From Rhodamnia argentea (Eukaryota; Streptophyta; Magnoliopsida; Myrtales; Myrtaceae), in NCBI RefSeq assembly GCF_020921035.1, contig NW_025955866.1:103840-167839 (forward strand): DNA of 64,000 bases. Reading direction: 5' to 3'. The position numbers were made by a program, and so were the translations under genes. The notes beneath the pieces are model-generated. The model worked only from the letters and a program-made list of their open reading frames with translations, was not told the DNA's origin and ran no database searches. Positions 46,992 to 59,030 of the stretch are shown one piece after another. Every line of letters starts with the position of its first letter. The first letter of the stretch is position 1.

Positions 46992-47110
46992 AGGGGTGCA
47001 ACACGAGGACTTCCCGGGAGGTCGCCCATCCTAGTACTACTCTCGCCCAAGCACGCTTAACCGGAGTTCGATGGGATCCGGTGCATTAGTCTTTGGTATG
47101 ATCGCTACCC
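46992..47110 (-). rRNA. 5S rRNA gene, copy 109
   Basis: 119 nt. 5' end reads GGGTAGCG; CAAAGAC; nt 40-50 is 3 nt short. Confidence 0.91.
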
Positions 47111-47421
47111 GTTATGTTATGCATTGCAAATATATTTGTAATAAATGCCCTTCCCCTTCTTGCAAAATGTTCGAACTTTCTTTTTCCTGGTTTTCGTGCC
47201 CTGTTGCGTGATTACTTAGCGGGATATTCCTTGGAAGCGACAAACTAAGAAAAAAATCCCCGTCGATCGAAATTCGCGCGTAACTTTTGATCCGGATGGA
47301 CTCGCGGGGCCCGTAAGTACTTTTCGGAAGCTCGTTCGAGCCGGTCCGCGATGGGCCCGTTATGCCTTCCGAGTGCATTTCCTGAGCCGTAAAAAAAATT
47401 AAAAAATATAAAACGAAAATG

Positions 47422-47539
47422 AGGGGTGCAACGCGAGGACTTCCCGGGAGGTCGCCCATCCTAGTACTACTCTCGCCCAAGCACGCTTAACCGGAGTTCG
47501 GTGGGATCCGGTGCATTAGTCTTTGGTATGATCGCACCC
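47422..47539 (-). rRNA. 5S rRNA gene, copy 110
   Basis: 118 nt. CAAAGAC; nt 40-50 is 3 nt short, preceded by CCCACCGAAC where other copies have CCCATCGAAC. Confidence 0.91.
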
Positions 47540-47851
47540 GTTATGTTATGCATTGCAAATATATTTGTAATAAATGCCCTTCCCCTTCTTGCAAAATGTT
47601 CGAACTTTCTTTTTTCCTGGTTTTCGTGCCCTGTTGCGTGATTACTTAGCGGGATATTCCTTGGAAGCGACAAACTAAGAAAAAAATCCCCGTCGATCGA
47701 AATTCGCACGTAACTTTTGATCCGGATGGACTCGCGGGGCCCGTAAGTACTTTTCGGAAAGCTCGTTCGAGCCGGTCACGATGGGCCCGTTATGCCTTCC
47801 GAGTGCATTTCCTGAGCCGTAAAAAAAATTAAAAAATATAAAACGAAAATG

Positions 47852-47968
47852 AGGGGTGCAACACGAGGACTTCCCGGGAGGTCACCCATCCTAGTACTAC
47901 TCTCGCCCAAGCACGCTTAACCGGGTTCGATGGGATCCGGTGCATTAGTCTTTGGTATGATCGCACCC
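47852..47968 (-). rRNA. 5S rRNA gene, copy 111
   Basis: 117 nt. CAAAGAC; nt 40-50 is 4 nt short. Confidence 0.91.
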
Positions 47969-48278
47969 GTTATGTTATGCATTGCAAATATATTTGTAAT
48001 AAATGCCCTTCCCCTTCTTGCAAAATGTTCGAACTTTCTTTTTTCCTGGTTTTCGTGCCTGTTGCGTGATTACTTAGCGGGATATTCCTTGGAAGCGACA
48101 AACTAAGAAAAAAATCCCCGTCGATCGAAATTCGCGCGTAACTTTTGATCCGGATGGACTCGCGGGGCCCGTAAGTACTTTTCGGAAGCTCGTTCGAGCC
48201 GGTCCGCGATGGGCCCGTTATGCCTTCCGAGTGCATTTCCTGAGCCGTAAAAAAATTAAAAAATATAAAACGAAAATG

Positions 48279-48398
48279 AGGGGTGCAACACGAGGACTTC
48301 CCGGGAGGTCGCCCATCCTAGTACTACTCTCGCCCAAGCACGCTTAACCCGGAGTTCGATGGGATCCGGTGCATTAGTCTTTGGTATGATCGCTACCC
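48279..48398 (-). rRNA. 5S rRNA gene, copy 112
   Basis: 120 nt. 5' end reads GGGTAGCG; CAAAGAC; nt 40-50 is 2 nt short. Confidence 0.91.
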
Positions 48399-48712
48399 GT
48401 TATGTTATGCATTGCAAATATATTTGTAATAAATGCCCTTCCCCTTCTTGCAAAATGTTCGAACTTTCTTTTTTCCTGGTTTTTCGTGCCTGTTGCGTGA
48501 TTACTTAGCGGGATATTCCTTGGAAGCGACAAACTAAGAAAAAAATCCCCGTCGATCGAAATTCGCGCGTAACTTTTGATCCGGATGGACTCGCGGGGCC
48601 CGTAAGTACTTTTCGGAAGCTCGTTCGAACCGGTCCGCGATGGGCCCCGTTTATGCCTTCCGAGTGCATTTCCTGAGCCGTAAAAAAAATTAAAAAATAT
48701 AAAACGAAAATG

Positions 48713-48831
48713 AGGGGTGCAACACGAGGACTTCCCGGGAGGTCGCCCATCCTAGTACTACTCTCGCCCAAGCACGCTTAACCGGAGTTCGATGGGATCC
48801 GGTGCATTAGTCTTTGGTATGATCGCTACCC
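48713..48831 (-). rRNA. 5S rRNA gene, copy 113
   Basis: 119 nt. 5' end reads GGGTAGCG; CAAAGAC; nt 40-50 is 3 nt short. The spacer on its promoter side has the unusual CTTCAGTCATTTCAG segment. Confidence 0.91.
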
Positions 48832-49146
48832 GTTATGTTATGCATTGCAAATATATTTGTAATAAATGCCCTTCCCCTTCTTGCAAAATGTTCGAACTTT
48901 CTTTTTCCTGGTTTTCGTGCCCTGTTGCGTGATTACTTAGCGGGATATTCCTTGGAAGCGACAAACTAAGAAAAAAATCCCCGTCGTCGAAATTCGCGCG
49001 TAACTTTTGATCCGGATGGACTCGCGGGGCCCGTAAGTACTTTTCGGAAGCTCGTTCGAACCGGTCCGCGATGGGCCCGTTATGCCTTCAGTCATTTCAG
49101 TGCATTTCTGGGCCGTAAAAAAATTAAAAAATATAAAACGAAAATG

Positions 49147-49264
49147 AGGGGTGCAACACGAGGACTTCCCGGGAGGTCGCCCATCCTAGTACTACTCTCG
49201 CCCAAGCACGCTTAACCGGGGTTCGATGGGATCCGGTGCATTAGTCTTTGGTATGATCGCACCC
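49147..49264 (-). rRNA. 5S rRNA gene, copy 114
   Basis: 118 nt. CAAAGAC; nt 40-50 is 3 nt short (CGAACCCCGG). Confidence 0.92.
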
Positions 49265-49575
49265 GTTATGTTATGCATTGCAAATATATTTGTAATAAAT
49301 GCCCTTCCCCTTCTTGCAAAATGTTCGAACTTTCTTTTTTCCTGGTTTTCGTGCCCTGTTGCGTGATTACTTAGCGGGATATTCCTTGGAAACGACAAAC
49401 TAAGAAAAAAATCCCCGTCGATCGAAATTCGCGCGTAACTTTTGATCCGGATGGACTCACGGGGCCCGTAAGTACTTTTCGGAAGCTCGTTCGAGCCGGT
49501 CGCGATGGGCCCGTTATGCCTTCCGAGTGCATTTCCTGGCCGTAAAAAAAAATTAAAAAATATAAAACGAAAATG

Positions 49576-49695
49576 AGGGGTGCAACACGAGGACTTCCCG
49601 GGAGGTCGCCCATCCTAGTACTACTCTCGCCCAAGCACGCTTAACCCGGAGTTCGATGGGATCCGGTGCATTAGTCTTTGGTATGATCGCTACCC
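49576..49695 (-). rRNA. 5S rRNA gene, copy 115
   Basis: 120 nt. 5' end reads GGGTAGCG; CAAAGAC; nt 40-50 is 2 nt short. Confidence 0.91.
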
Positions 49696-50009
49696 GTTAT
49701 GTTATGCATTGCAAATATATTTGTAATAAATGCCCTTCCCCTTCTTGCAAAATGTTCGAACTTTCTTTTTTCCTGGTTTTCGTGCCCTGTTGCGTGATTA
49801 CTTAGCGGGATATTCCTTGGAAGCGACAAACTAAGAAAAAAAATCCCCGTCGATCGAAATTCGCGCGTAACTTTTGATCCCGGATGGACTCCCGGGGCCC
49901 GTAAGTACTTTTCGGAAGCTCGTTCGAGCCGGTCCGCGATGGGCCCGTTATGCCTTCCGAGTGCATTTCCTGAGCCGTAAAAAAAATTAAAAAATATAAA
50001 ACGAAAATG

Positions 50010-50129
50010 AGGGGTGCAACACGAGGACTTCCCGGGAGGTCGCCCATCCTAGTACTACTCTCGCCCAAGCACGCTTAACCCGGAGTTCGATGGGATCCGG
50101 TGCATTAGTCTTTGGTATGATCGCTACCC
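50010..50129 (-). rRNA. 5S rRNA gene, copy 116
   Basis: 120 nt. 5' end reads GGGTAGCG; CAAAGAC; nt 40-50 is 2 nt short. Confidence 0.91.
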
Positions 50130-50444
50130 GTTATGTTATGCATTGCAAATATATTTGTAATAAATGCCCTTCCCCTTCTTGCAAAATGTTCGAACTTTCT
50201 TTTTTCCTGGTTTTTCGTGCCCTGTTGCGTGATTACTTAGCGGGATATTCCTTGGAAGCGACAAACTAAGAAAAAAATCCCCGTCGATCGAAATTCGCAC
50301 GTAACTTTTGATCCGGATGGACTCGCGGGGCCCGTAAGTACTTTTCGGAAGCTCGTTCGAGCCGGTCCGCGATGGGCCCCGTTATGCCCTCCCGAGTGCA
50401 TTTCCTGAGCCGTAAAAAAAATTAAAAAATATAAAACGAAAATG

Positions 50445-50563
50445 AGGGGTGCAACACGAGGACTTCCCGGGAGGTCACCCATCCTAGTACTACTCTCGCC
50501 CAAGCACGCTTAACCCGGGTTCGATGGGATCCGGTGCATTAGTCTTTGGTATGATCGCTACCC
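50445..50563 (-). rRNA. 5S rRNA gene, copy 117
   Basis: 119 nt. 5' end reads GGGTAGCG; CAAAGAC; nt 40-50 is 3 nt short (CGAACCCGGG). Confidence 0.91.
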
Positions 50564-50874
50564 GTTATGTTATGCATTGCAAATATATTTGTAATAAATG
50601 CCCTTCCCCTTCTTGCAAAATGTTCGAACTTTCTTTTTCCTGGTTTTCGTGCCGCGTTGCGTGATTACTTAGCGGGATATTCCTTGGAAGCGACAAACTA
50701 AGAAAAAAATCCCCGTCGATCGAAATTCGCACGTAACTTTTGATCCGGATGGACTCACGGGGCCCGTAAGTACTTTTCGGAGCTCGTTCGAGCCGGTCCA
50801 CGATGGGCCCGTTATGCCTTCCCGAGTGCATTTCCTGAGCCGTAAAAAAAATTAAAAAATATAAAACGAAAATG

Positions 50875-50993
50875 AGGGGTGCAACACGAGGACTTCCCGG
50901 GGAGGTCGCCCATCCTAGTACTACTCTCGCCCAAGCACGCTTAACCGGAGTTCGATGGGATCCGGTGCATTAGTCTTTGGTATGATCGCACCC
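50875..50993 (-). rRNA. 5S rRNA gene, copy 118
   Basis: 119 nt. CAAAGAC; nt 40-50 is 3 nt short; extra C. Confidence 0.92.
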
Positions 50994-51275
50994 GTTATGT
51001 TATGCATTGCAAATATATTTGTAATAAATGCCCTTCCCCTTCTTGCAAAATGTTCGAACTTTCTTTTTCCTGGTTTTCGTGCCCTGTTGCGTGATTACTT
51101 AGCGGGATATTCCTTGGAAGCGACAAACTAAGAAAAAAAATCCCCGTCGATCGAAATTCGCGCGTAACTTTTGATCCGGATGGACTCACGGGGCCCGTAA
51201 GTACTTTTCGGAAGCTCGTTCGAACCGGTCCGCGATGGGCCCCGTTATGCCTTCCGAGTGCATTTCCTGAGCCGT

Positions 51276-51305
51276 AAAAAAATTAAAAAATATAAAACGA
51301 AAATG
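51276..51305 (-). terminator. Pol III T-run terminator, right type (example: copy 119)
   Basis: Here the minus strand after the gene reads CATTTTCGTTTTATATT and then a longer T tract broken by AA. The first TTTT, 3 nt after the gene, is kept; the second run is cut from six T to four by the TATA change. This form is fixed from about 26.3 kb to the right edge. Confidence 0.85.
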
Positions 51306-51423
51306 AGGGGTGCAACACGAGGACTTCCCGGGAGGTCGCCCATCCTAGTACTACTCTCGCCCAAGCACGCTTAACCGGAGTTCGATGGGATCCGGTGCAT
51401 TAGTCTTTGGTATGATCGCACCC
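51306..51423 (-). rRNA. 5S rRNA gene, copy 119
   Basis: 118 nt. CAAAGAC; nt 40-50 is 3 nt short. It has the commonest allele of the right part of the array. Confidence 0.92.
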
Positions 51424-51736
51424 GTTATGTTATGCATTGCAAATATATTTGTAATAAATGCCCTTCCCCTTCTTGCAAAATGTTCGAACTTTCTTTTTCC
51501 TGGTTTTCGTGCCTGTTGCGTGATTACTTAGCGGGATATTCCTTGGAAAGCGACAAACTAAGAAAAAAATCCCCGTCGATCGAAATTCGCACGTAACTTT
51601 TGATCCGGATGGACTCCGCGGGGCCCGTAAGTACTTTTCGGAAGCTTCGTTCGAGCCGGTCCGCGATGGGCCCGTTATGCCTTCCGAGTGCATTTCCTGA
51701 GCCGTAAAAAAAATTAAAAAATATAAAACGAAAATG

Positions 51737-51856
51737 AGGGGTGCAACACGAGGACTTCCCGGGAGGTCACCCATCCTAGTACTACTCTCGCCCAAGCACG
51801 CTTAACCGGGGTTCGATGGGATCCGGTGCATTAGTCTTTGGTATGATCGCTTACCC
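51737..51856 (-). rRNA. 5S rRNA gene, copy 120
   Basis: 120 nt. 5' end reads GGGTAAGCG; CAAAGAC; nt 40-50 is 3 nt short (CGAACCCCGG). Confidence 0.91.
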
Positions 51857-52166
51857 GTTATGTTATGCATTGCAAATATATTTGTAATAAATGCCCTTCC
51901 CCTTCTTGCAAAATGTTCGAACTTTCTTTTTCCTGGTTTTCGTGCCTGTTGCGTGATTACTTAGCGGGATATTCCTTGGAAGCGACAAACTAAGAAAAAA
52001 ATCCCCGTCGATCGAAATTCGCGCGTAACTTTTGATCCGGATGGACTCGCGGGGCCCGTAAGTACTTTTCGGAAAGCTCGTTCGAGCCGGTCCGCGATGG
52101 GCCCGTTATGCCTTCCCGAGTGCATTTCCTGGCCGTAAAAAAATTAAAAAATATAAAACGAAAATG

Positions 52167-52284
52167 AGGGGTGCAACACGAGGACTTCCCGGGAGGTCGC
52201 CCATCCTAGTACTACTCTCGCCCAAGCACGCTTAACCGGAGTTCGATGGGATCCGGTGCATTAGTCTTTGGTATGATCGCACCC
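52167..52284 (-). rRNA. 5S rRNA gene, copy 121
   Basis: 118 nt. CAAAGAC; nt 40-50 is 3 nt short. Confidence 0.92.
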
Positions 52285-52594
52285 GTTATGTTATGCATTG
52301 CAAATATATTTGTAATAAATGCCCTTCCCCTTCTTGCAAAATGTTCGAACTTTCTTTTTCCTGGTTTTCGTGCCCTGTTGCGTGATTACTTAGCGGGATA
52401 TTCCTTGGAAGCGACAAACTAAGAAAAAAATCCCCGTCGATCGAAATTCGCGCGTAACTTTTGATCCCGGATGGACTCACGGGGCCCGTAAGTACTTTTC
52501 GGAAGCTCGTTCGAGCCGGTCGCGATGGGCCCGTTATGCCTTCCGAGTGCATTTCCTGGCCGTAAAAAAAATTAAAAAATATAAAACGAAAATG

Positions 52595-52712
52595 AGGGGT
52601 GCAACACGAGGACTTCCCGGGAGGTCACCCATCCTAGTACTACTCTCGCCCAAGCACGCTTAACCCGGGTTCGATGGGATCCGGTGCATTAGTCTTTGGT
52701 ATGATCGCACCC
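52595..52712 (-). rRNA. 5S rRNA gene, copy 122
   Basis: 118 nt. CAAAGAC; nt 40-50 is 3 nt short (CGAACCCGGG). Confidence 0.92.
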
Positions 52713-53023
52713 GTTATGTTATGCATTGCAAATATATTTGTAATAAATGCCCTTCCCCTTCTTGCAAAATGTTCGAACTTTCTTTTTTCCTGGTTTTCGT
52801 GCCTGTTGCGTGATTACTTAGCGGGATATTCCTTGGAAGCGACAAACTAAGAAAAAAATCCCCGTCGATCGAAATTCGCGCGTAACTTTTGATCCGGATG
52901 GACTCACGGGGCCCGTAAGTACTTTTCGGAAGCTCGTTCGAACCGGTCCGCGATGGGCCCGTTTATGCCTTCCGAGTGCATTTCCTGAGCCGTAAAAAAA
53001 TTAAAAAATATAAAACGAAAATG

Positions 53024-53141
53024 AGGGTGCAACACGAGGACTTCCCGGGAGGTCACCCATCCTAGTACTACTCTCGCCCAAGCACGCTTAACCCGGAGTT
53101 CGATGGGATCCGGTGCATTAGTCTTTGGTATGATCGCACCC
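53024..53141 (-). rRNA. 5S rRNA gene, copy 123
   Basis: 118 nt. CAAAGAC; nt 40-50 is 2 nt short; 3'-terminal C run one short. Confidence 0.91.
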
Positions 53142-53451
53142 GTTATGTTATGCATTGCAAATATATTTGTAATAAATGCCCTTCCCCTTCTTGCAAAATG
53201 TTCGAACTTTCTTTTTTCCTGGTTTTCGTGCCTGTTGCGTGATTACTTAGCGGGATATTCCTTGGAAGCGACAAACTAAGAAAAAAATCCCCGTCGATCG
53301 AAATTCGCACGTAACTTTTGATCCGGATGGACTCGCGGGGCCCGTAAGTACTTTTCGGAAGCTCGTTCGAGCCGGTCGCGATGGGCCCGTTATGCCTTCC
53401 CGAGTGCATTTCCTGAGCCGTAAAAAAATTAAAAAATATAAAACGAAAATG

Positions 53452-53571
53452 AGGGGTGCAACACGAGGACTTCCCGGGGAGGTCGCCCATCCTAGTACTA
53501 CTCTCGCCCAAGCACGCTTAACCGGAGTTCGATGGGATCCGGTGCATTAGTCTTTGGTATGATCGCTACCC
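53452..53571 (-). rRNA. 5S rRNA gene, copy 124
   Basis: 120 nt. 5' end reads GGGTAGCG; CAAAGAC; nt 40-50 is 3 nt short; extra C. Confidence 0.91.
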
Positions 53572-53881
53572 GTTATGTTATGCATTGCAAATATATTTGT
53601 AATAAATGCCCTTCCCCTTCTTGCAAAATGTTCGAACTTTCTTTTTCCTGGTTTTCGTGCCGCGTTGCGTGATTACTTAGCGGGATATTCCTTGGAAACG
53701 ACAAACTAAGAAAAAAATCCCCGTCGATCGAAATTCGCACGTAACTTTTGATCCGGATGGACTCGCGGGGCCCGTAAGTACTTTTCGGAAGCTCGTTCGA
53801 GCCGGTCCGCGATGGGCCCGTTATGCCTTCCGAGTGCATTTCCTGAGCCGTAAAAAAATTAAAAAATATAAAACGAAAATG

Positions 53882-53999
53882 AGGGGTGCAACACGAGGAC
53901 TTCCCGGGAGGTCACCCATCCTAGTACTACTCTCGCCCAAGCACGCTTAACCGGAGTTCGATGGGATCCGGTGCATTAGTCTTTGGTATGATCGCACCC
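53882..53999 (-). rRNA. 5S rRNA gene, copy 125
   Basis: 118 nt. CAAAGAC; nt 40-50 is 3 nt short. Confidence 0.92.
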
Positions 54000-54309
54000 G
54001 TTATGTTATGCATTGCAAATATATTTGTAATAAATGCCCTTCCCCTTCTTGCAAAATGTTCGAACTTTCTTTTTCCTGGTTTTCGTGCCTGTTGCGTGAT
54101 TACTTAGCGGGATATTCCTTGGAAGCGACAAACTAAGAAAAAAATCCCCGTCGATCGAAATTCGCGCGTAACTTTTGATCCGGATGGACTCGCGGGGCCC
54201 GTAAGTACTTTTCGGAAGCTCGTTCGAGCCGGTCCGCGATGGGCCCGTTATGCCTTTCCGAGTGCATTTCCTGAGCCGTAAAAAAATTAAAAAATATAAA
54301 ACGAAAATG

Positions 54310-54427
54310 AGGGGTGCAACACGAGGACTTCCCGGGAGGTCACCCATCCTAGTACTACTCTCGCCCAAGCACGCTTAACCGGAGTTCGATGGGATCCGGT
54401 GCATTAGTCTTTGGTATGATCGCACCC
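54310..54427 (-). rRNA. 5S rRNA gene, copy 126
   Basis: 118 nt. CAAAGAC; nt 40-50 is 3 nt short. Confidence 0.92.
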
Positions 54428-54737
54428 GTTATGTTATGCATTGCAAATATATTTGTAATAAATGCCCTTCCCCTTCTTGCAAAATGTTCGAACTTTCTTT
54501 TTCCTGGTTTTCGTGCCCTGTTGCGTGATTACTTAGCGGGATATTCCTTGGAAGCGACAAACTAAGAAAAAAATCCCCGTCGATCGAAATTCGCACGTAA
54601 CTTTTGATCCGGATGGACTCACGGGGCCCGTAAGTACTTTTCGGAAAGCTCGTTCGAACCGGTCACGATGGGCCCGTTATGCCTTCCCGAGTGCATTTCC
54701 TGGCCGTAAAAAAATTAAAAAATATAAAACGAAAATG

Positions 54738-54857
54738 AGGGGTGCAACACGAGGACTTCCCGGGAGGTCGCCCATCCTAGTACTACTCTCGCCCAAGCAC
54801 GCTTAACCCGGAGTTCGATGGGATCCGGTGCATTAGTCTTTGGTATGATCGCTACCC
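54738..54857 (-). rRNA. 5S rRNA gene, copy 127
   Basis: 120 nt. 5' end reads GGGTAGCG; CAAAGAC; nt 40-50 is 2 nt short. Confidence 0.91.
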
Positions 54858-55167
54858 GTTATGTTATGCATTGCAAATATATTTGTAATAAATGCCCTTC
54901 CCCTTCTTGCAAAATGTTCGAACTTTCTTTTTCCTGGTTTTCGTGCCCTGTTGCGTGATTACTTAGCGGGATATTCCTTGGAAGCGACAAACTAAGAAAA
55001 AAATCCCCGTCGATCGAAATTCGCACGTAACTTTTGATCCGGATGGACTCGCGGGGCCCGTAAGTACTTTTCGGAAGCTCGTTCGAGCCGGTCGCGATGG
55101 GCCCGTTATGCCTTCCGAGTGCATTTCCTGAGCCGTAAAAAAAATTAAAAAATATAAAACGAAAATG

Positions 55168-55285
55168 AGGGGTGCAACACGAGGACTTCCCGGGAGGTCG
55201 CCCATCCTAGTACTACTCTCGCCCAAGCACGCTTAACCCGGGTTCGGTGGGATCCGGTGCATTAGTCTTTGGTATGATCGCACCC
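55168..55285 (-). rRNA. 5S rRNA gene, copy 128
   Basis: 118 nt. CAAAGAC; nt 40-50 is 3 nt short (CGAACCCGGG), preceded by CCCAC as in copy 110. Confidence 0.91.
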
Positions 55286-55596
55286 GTTATGTTATGCATT
55301 GCAAATATATTTGTAATAAATGCCCTTCCCCTTCTTGCAAAATGTTCGAACTTTCTTTTTTCCTGGTTTTCGTGCCTGTTGCGTGATTACTTAGCGGGAT
55401 ATTCCTTGGAAACGACAAACTAAGAAAAAAATCCCCGTCGATCGAAATTCGCACGTAACTTTTGATCCGGATGGACTCGCGGGGCCCGTAAGTACTTTTC
55501 GGAGCTCGTTCGAACCGGTCCGCGATGGGCCCGTTATGCCTTCCCGAGTGCATTTCCTGAGCCAGTAAAAAAATTAAAAAATATAAAACGAAAATG

Positions 55597-55714
55597 AGGG
55601 GTGCAACACGAGGACTTCCCGGGAGGTCACCCATCCTAGTACTACTCTCGCCCAAGCACGCTTAACCGGAGTTCGATGGGATCCGGTGCATTAGTCTTTG
55701 GTATGATCGCACCC
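55597..55714 (-). rRNA. 5S rRNA gene, copy 129
   Basis: 118 nt. CAAAGAC; nt 40-50 is 3 nt short. Confidence 0.92.
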
Positions 55715-56026
55715 GTTATGTTATGCATTGCAAATATATTTGTAATAAATGCCCTTCCCCTTCTTGCAAAATGTTCGAACTTTCTTTTTTCCTGGTTTTC
55801 GTGCCGCGTTGCGTGATTACTTAGCGGGATATTCCTTGGAAAGCGACAAACTAAGAAAAAAATCCCCGTCGATCGAAATTCGCACGTAACTTTTGATCCG
55901 GATGGACTCGCGGGGCCCGTAAGTACTTTTCGGAGCTCGTTCGAGCCGGTCCGCGATGGGCCCGTTATGCCTTCCGAGTGCATTTCCTGAGCCGTAAAAA
56001 AAATTAAAAAATATAAAACGAAAATG

Positions 56027-56144
56027 AGGGGTGCAACACGAGGACTTCCCGGGAGGTCACCCATCCTAGTACTACTCTCGCCCAAGCACGCTTAACCGGA
56101 GTTCGATGGGATCCGGTGCATTAGTCTTTGGTATGATCGCACCC
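56027..56144 (-). rRNA. 5S rRNA gene, copy 130
   Basis: 118 nt. CAAAGAC; nt 40-50 is 3 nt short. Confidence 0.92.
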
Positions 56145-56454
56145 GTTATGTTATGCATTGCAAATATATTTGTAATAAATGCCCTTCCCCTTCTTGCAAA
56201 ATGTTCGAACTTTCTTTTTCCTGGTTTTCGTGCCTGTTGCGTGATTACTTAGCGGGATATTCCTTGGAAGCGACAAACTAAGAAAAAAATCCCCGTCGAT
56301 CGAAATTCGCGCGTAACTTTTGATCCGGATGGACTCGCGGGGCCCGTAAGTACTTTTCGGAAGCTCGTTCGAGCCGGTCCGCGATGGGCCCGTTATGCCT
56401 TCCCGAGTGCATTTCCTGAGCCGTAAAAAAATTAAAAAATATAAAACGAAAATG

Positions 56455-56572
56455 AGGGTGCAACACGAGGACTTCCCGGGAGGTCGCCCATCCTAGTACT
56501 ACTCTCGCCCAAGCACGCTTAACCCGGAGTTCGATGGGATCCGGTGCATTAGTCTTTGGTATGATCGCACCC
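56455..56572 (-). rRNA. 5S rRNA gene, copy 131
   Basis: 118 nt. CAAAGAC; nt 40-50 is 2 nt short; 3'-terminal C run one short. Confidence 0.91.
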
Positions 56573-56883
56573 GTTATGTTATGCATTGCAAATATATTTG
56601 TAATAAATGCCCTTCCCCTTCTTGCAAAATGTTCGAACTTTCTTTTTCCTGGTTTTCGTGCCTTTGTTGCGTGATTACTTAGCGGGATATTCCTTGGAAG
56701 CGACAAACTAAGAAAAAAAATCCCCGTCGATCGAAATTCGCGCGTAACTTTTGATCCGGATGGACTCGCGGGGCCCGTAAGTACTTTTCGGAGCTCGTTC
56801 GAGCCGGTCCACGATGGGCCCGTTATGCCTTCCCGAGTGCATTTCCTGGCCGTAAAAAAATTAAAAAATATAAAACGAAAATG

Positions 56884-57001
56884 AGGGGTGCAACACGAGG
56901 ACTTCCCGGGAGGTCACCCATCCTAGTACTACTCTCGCCCAAGCACGCTTAACCCGGGTTCGATGGGATCCGGTGCATTAGTCTTTGGTATGATCGCACC
57001 C
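56884..57001 (-). rRNA. 5S rRNA gene, copy 132
   Basis: 118 nt. CAAAGAC; nt 40-50 is 3 nt short (CGAACCCGGG). Confidence 0.92.
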
Positions 57002-57312
57002 GTTATGTTATGCATTGCAAATATATTTGTAATAAATGCCCTTCCCCTTCTTGCAAAATGTTCGAACTTTCTTTTTCCTGGTTTTCGTGCCCTGTTGCGT
57101 GATTACTTAGCGGGATATTCCTTGGAAGCGACAAACTAAGAAAAAAATCCCCGTCGATCGAAATTCGCACGTAACTTTTGATCCGGATGGACTCGCGGGG
57201 CCCGTAAGTACTTTTCGGAAGCTCGTTCGAGCCGGTCCGCGATGGGCCCGTTATGCCTTCCGAGTGCATTTCCTGAGCCGTAAAAAAAATTAAAAAATAT
57301 AAAACGAAAATG

Positions 57313-57431
57313 AGGGGTGCAACACGAGGACTTCCCGGGAGGTCGCCCATCCTAGTACTACTCTCGCCCAAGCACGCTTAACCCGGAGTTCGATGGGATC
57401 CGGTGCATTAGTCTTTGGTATGATCGCACCC
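57313..57431 (-). rRNA. 5S rRNA gene, copy 133
   Basis: 119 nt. CAAAGAC; nt 40-50 is 2 nt short. Confidence 0.93.
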
Positions 57432-57740
57432 GTTATGTTATGCATTGCAAATATATTTGTAATAAATGCCCTTCCCCTTCTTGCAAAATGTTCGAACTTT
57501 CTTTTTCCTGGTTTTCGTGCCTGTTGCGTGATTACTTAGCGGGATATTCCTTGGAAGCGACAAACTAAGAAAAAAATCCCCGTCGATCGAAATTCGCGCG
57601 TAACTTTTGATCCGGATGGACTCCACGGGGCCCGTAAGTACTTTTCGGAAGCTCGTTCGAGCCGGTCCGCGATGGGCCCGTTATGCCTTCCGAGTGCATT
57701 TCCTGGTAGTAAAAAAATTAAAAAATATAAAACGAAAATG

Positions 57741-57858
57741 AGGGGTGCAACACGAGGACTTCCCGGGAGGTCACCCATCCTAGTACTACTCTCGCCCAAG
57801 CACGCTTAACCGGAGTTCGATGGGATCCGGTGCATTAGTCTTTGGTATGATCGCACCC
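57741..57858 (-). rRNA. 5S rRNA gene, copy 134
   Basis: 118 nt. CAAAGAC; nt 40-50 is 3 nt short. Confidence 0.92.
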
Positions 57859-58171
57859 GTTATGTTATGCATTGCAAATATATTTGTAATAAATGCCCTT
57901 CCCCTTCTTGCAAAATGTTCGAACTTTCTTTTTCCTGGTTTTCGTGCCTGTTGCGTGATTACTTAGCGGGATATTCCTTGGAAGCGACAAACTAAGAAAA
58001 AAAATCCCCGTCGATCGAAATTCGCACGTAACTTTTGATCCCGGATGGACTCACGGGGCCCGTAAGTACTTTTCGGAAGCTCGTTCGAGCCGGTCCGCGA
58101 TGGGGCCCGTTATGCCCTCCCGAGTGCATTTCCTGGCCGTAAAAAAAATTAAAAAATATAAAACGAAAATG

Positions 58172-58289
58172 AGGGGTGCAACACGAGGACTTCCCGGGAG
58201 GTCGCCCATCCTAGTACTACTCTCGCCCAAGCACGCTTAACCGGAGTTCGATGGGATCCGGTGCATTAGTCTTTGGTATGATCGCACCC
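58172..58289 (-). rRNA. 5S rRNA gene, copy 135
   Basis: 118 nt. CAAAGAC; nt 40-50 is 3 nt short. Confidence 0.92.
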
Positions 58290-58602
58290 GTTATGTTATG
58301 CATTGCAAATATATTTGTAATAAATGCCCTTCCCCTTCTTGCAAAATGTTCGAACTTTCTTTTTCCTGGTTTTCGTGCCTGTTGCGTGATTACTTAACGG
58401 GATATTCCTTGGAAAGCGACAAACTAAGAAAAAAAATCCCCGTCGATCGAAATTCGCACGTAACTTTTGATCCGGATGGACTCACGGGGCCCGTAAGTAC
58501 TTTTCGGAAGCTCGTTCGAGCCGGTCCGCGATGGGCCCGTTATGCCTTCCCGAGTGCATTTCCTGAGCCGTAAAAAAAATTAAAAAATATAAAACGAAAA
58601 TG

Positions 58603-58720
58603 AGGGGTGCAACACGAGGACTTCCCGGGAGGTCACCCATCCTAGTACTACTCTCGCCCAAGCACGCTTAACCGGAGTTCGATGGGATCCGGTGCATTAG
58701 TCTTTGGTATGATCGCACCC
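58603..58720 (-). rRNA. 5S rRNA gene, copy 136
   Basis: 118 nt. CAAAGAC; nt 40-50 is 3 nt short. Confidence 0.92.
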
Positions 58721-59030
58721 GTTATGTTATGCATTGCAAATATATTTGTAATAAATGCCCTTCCCCTTCTTGCAAAATGTTCGAACTTTCTTTTTCCTGG
58801 TTTTCGTGCCCTGTTGCGTGATTACTTAGCGGGATATTCCTTGGAAGCGACAAACTAAGAAAAAAATCCCCGTCGATCGAAATTCGCACGTAACTTTTGA
58901 TCCGGATGGACTCGCGGGGCCCGTAAGTACTTTTCGGAGCTCGTTCGAGCCGGTCCGCGATGGGCCCGTTATGCCTTCCGAGTGCATTTCCTGAGCCGTA
59001 AAAAAAATTAAAAAATATAAAACGAAAATG

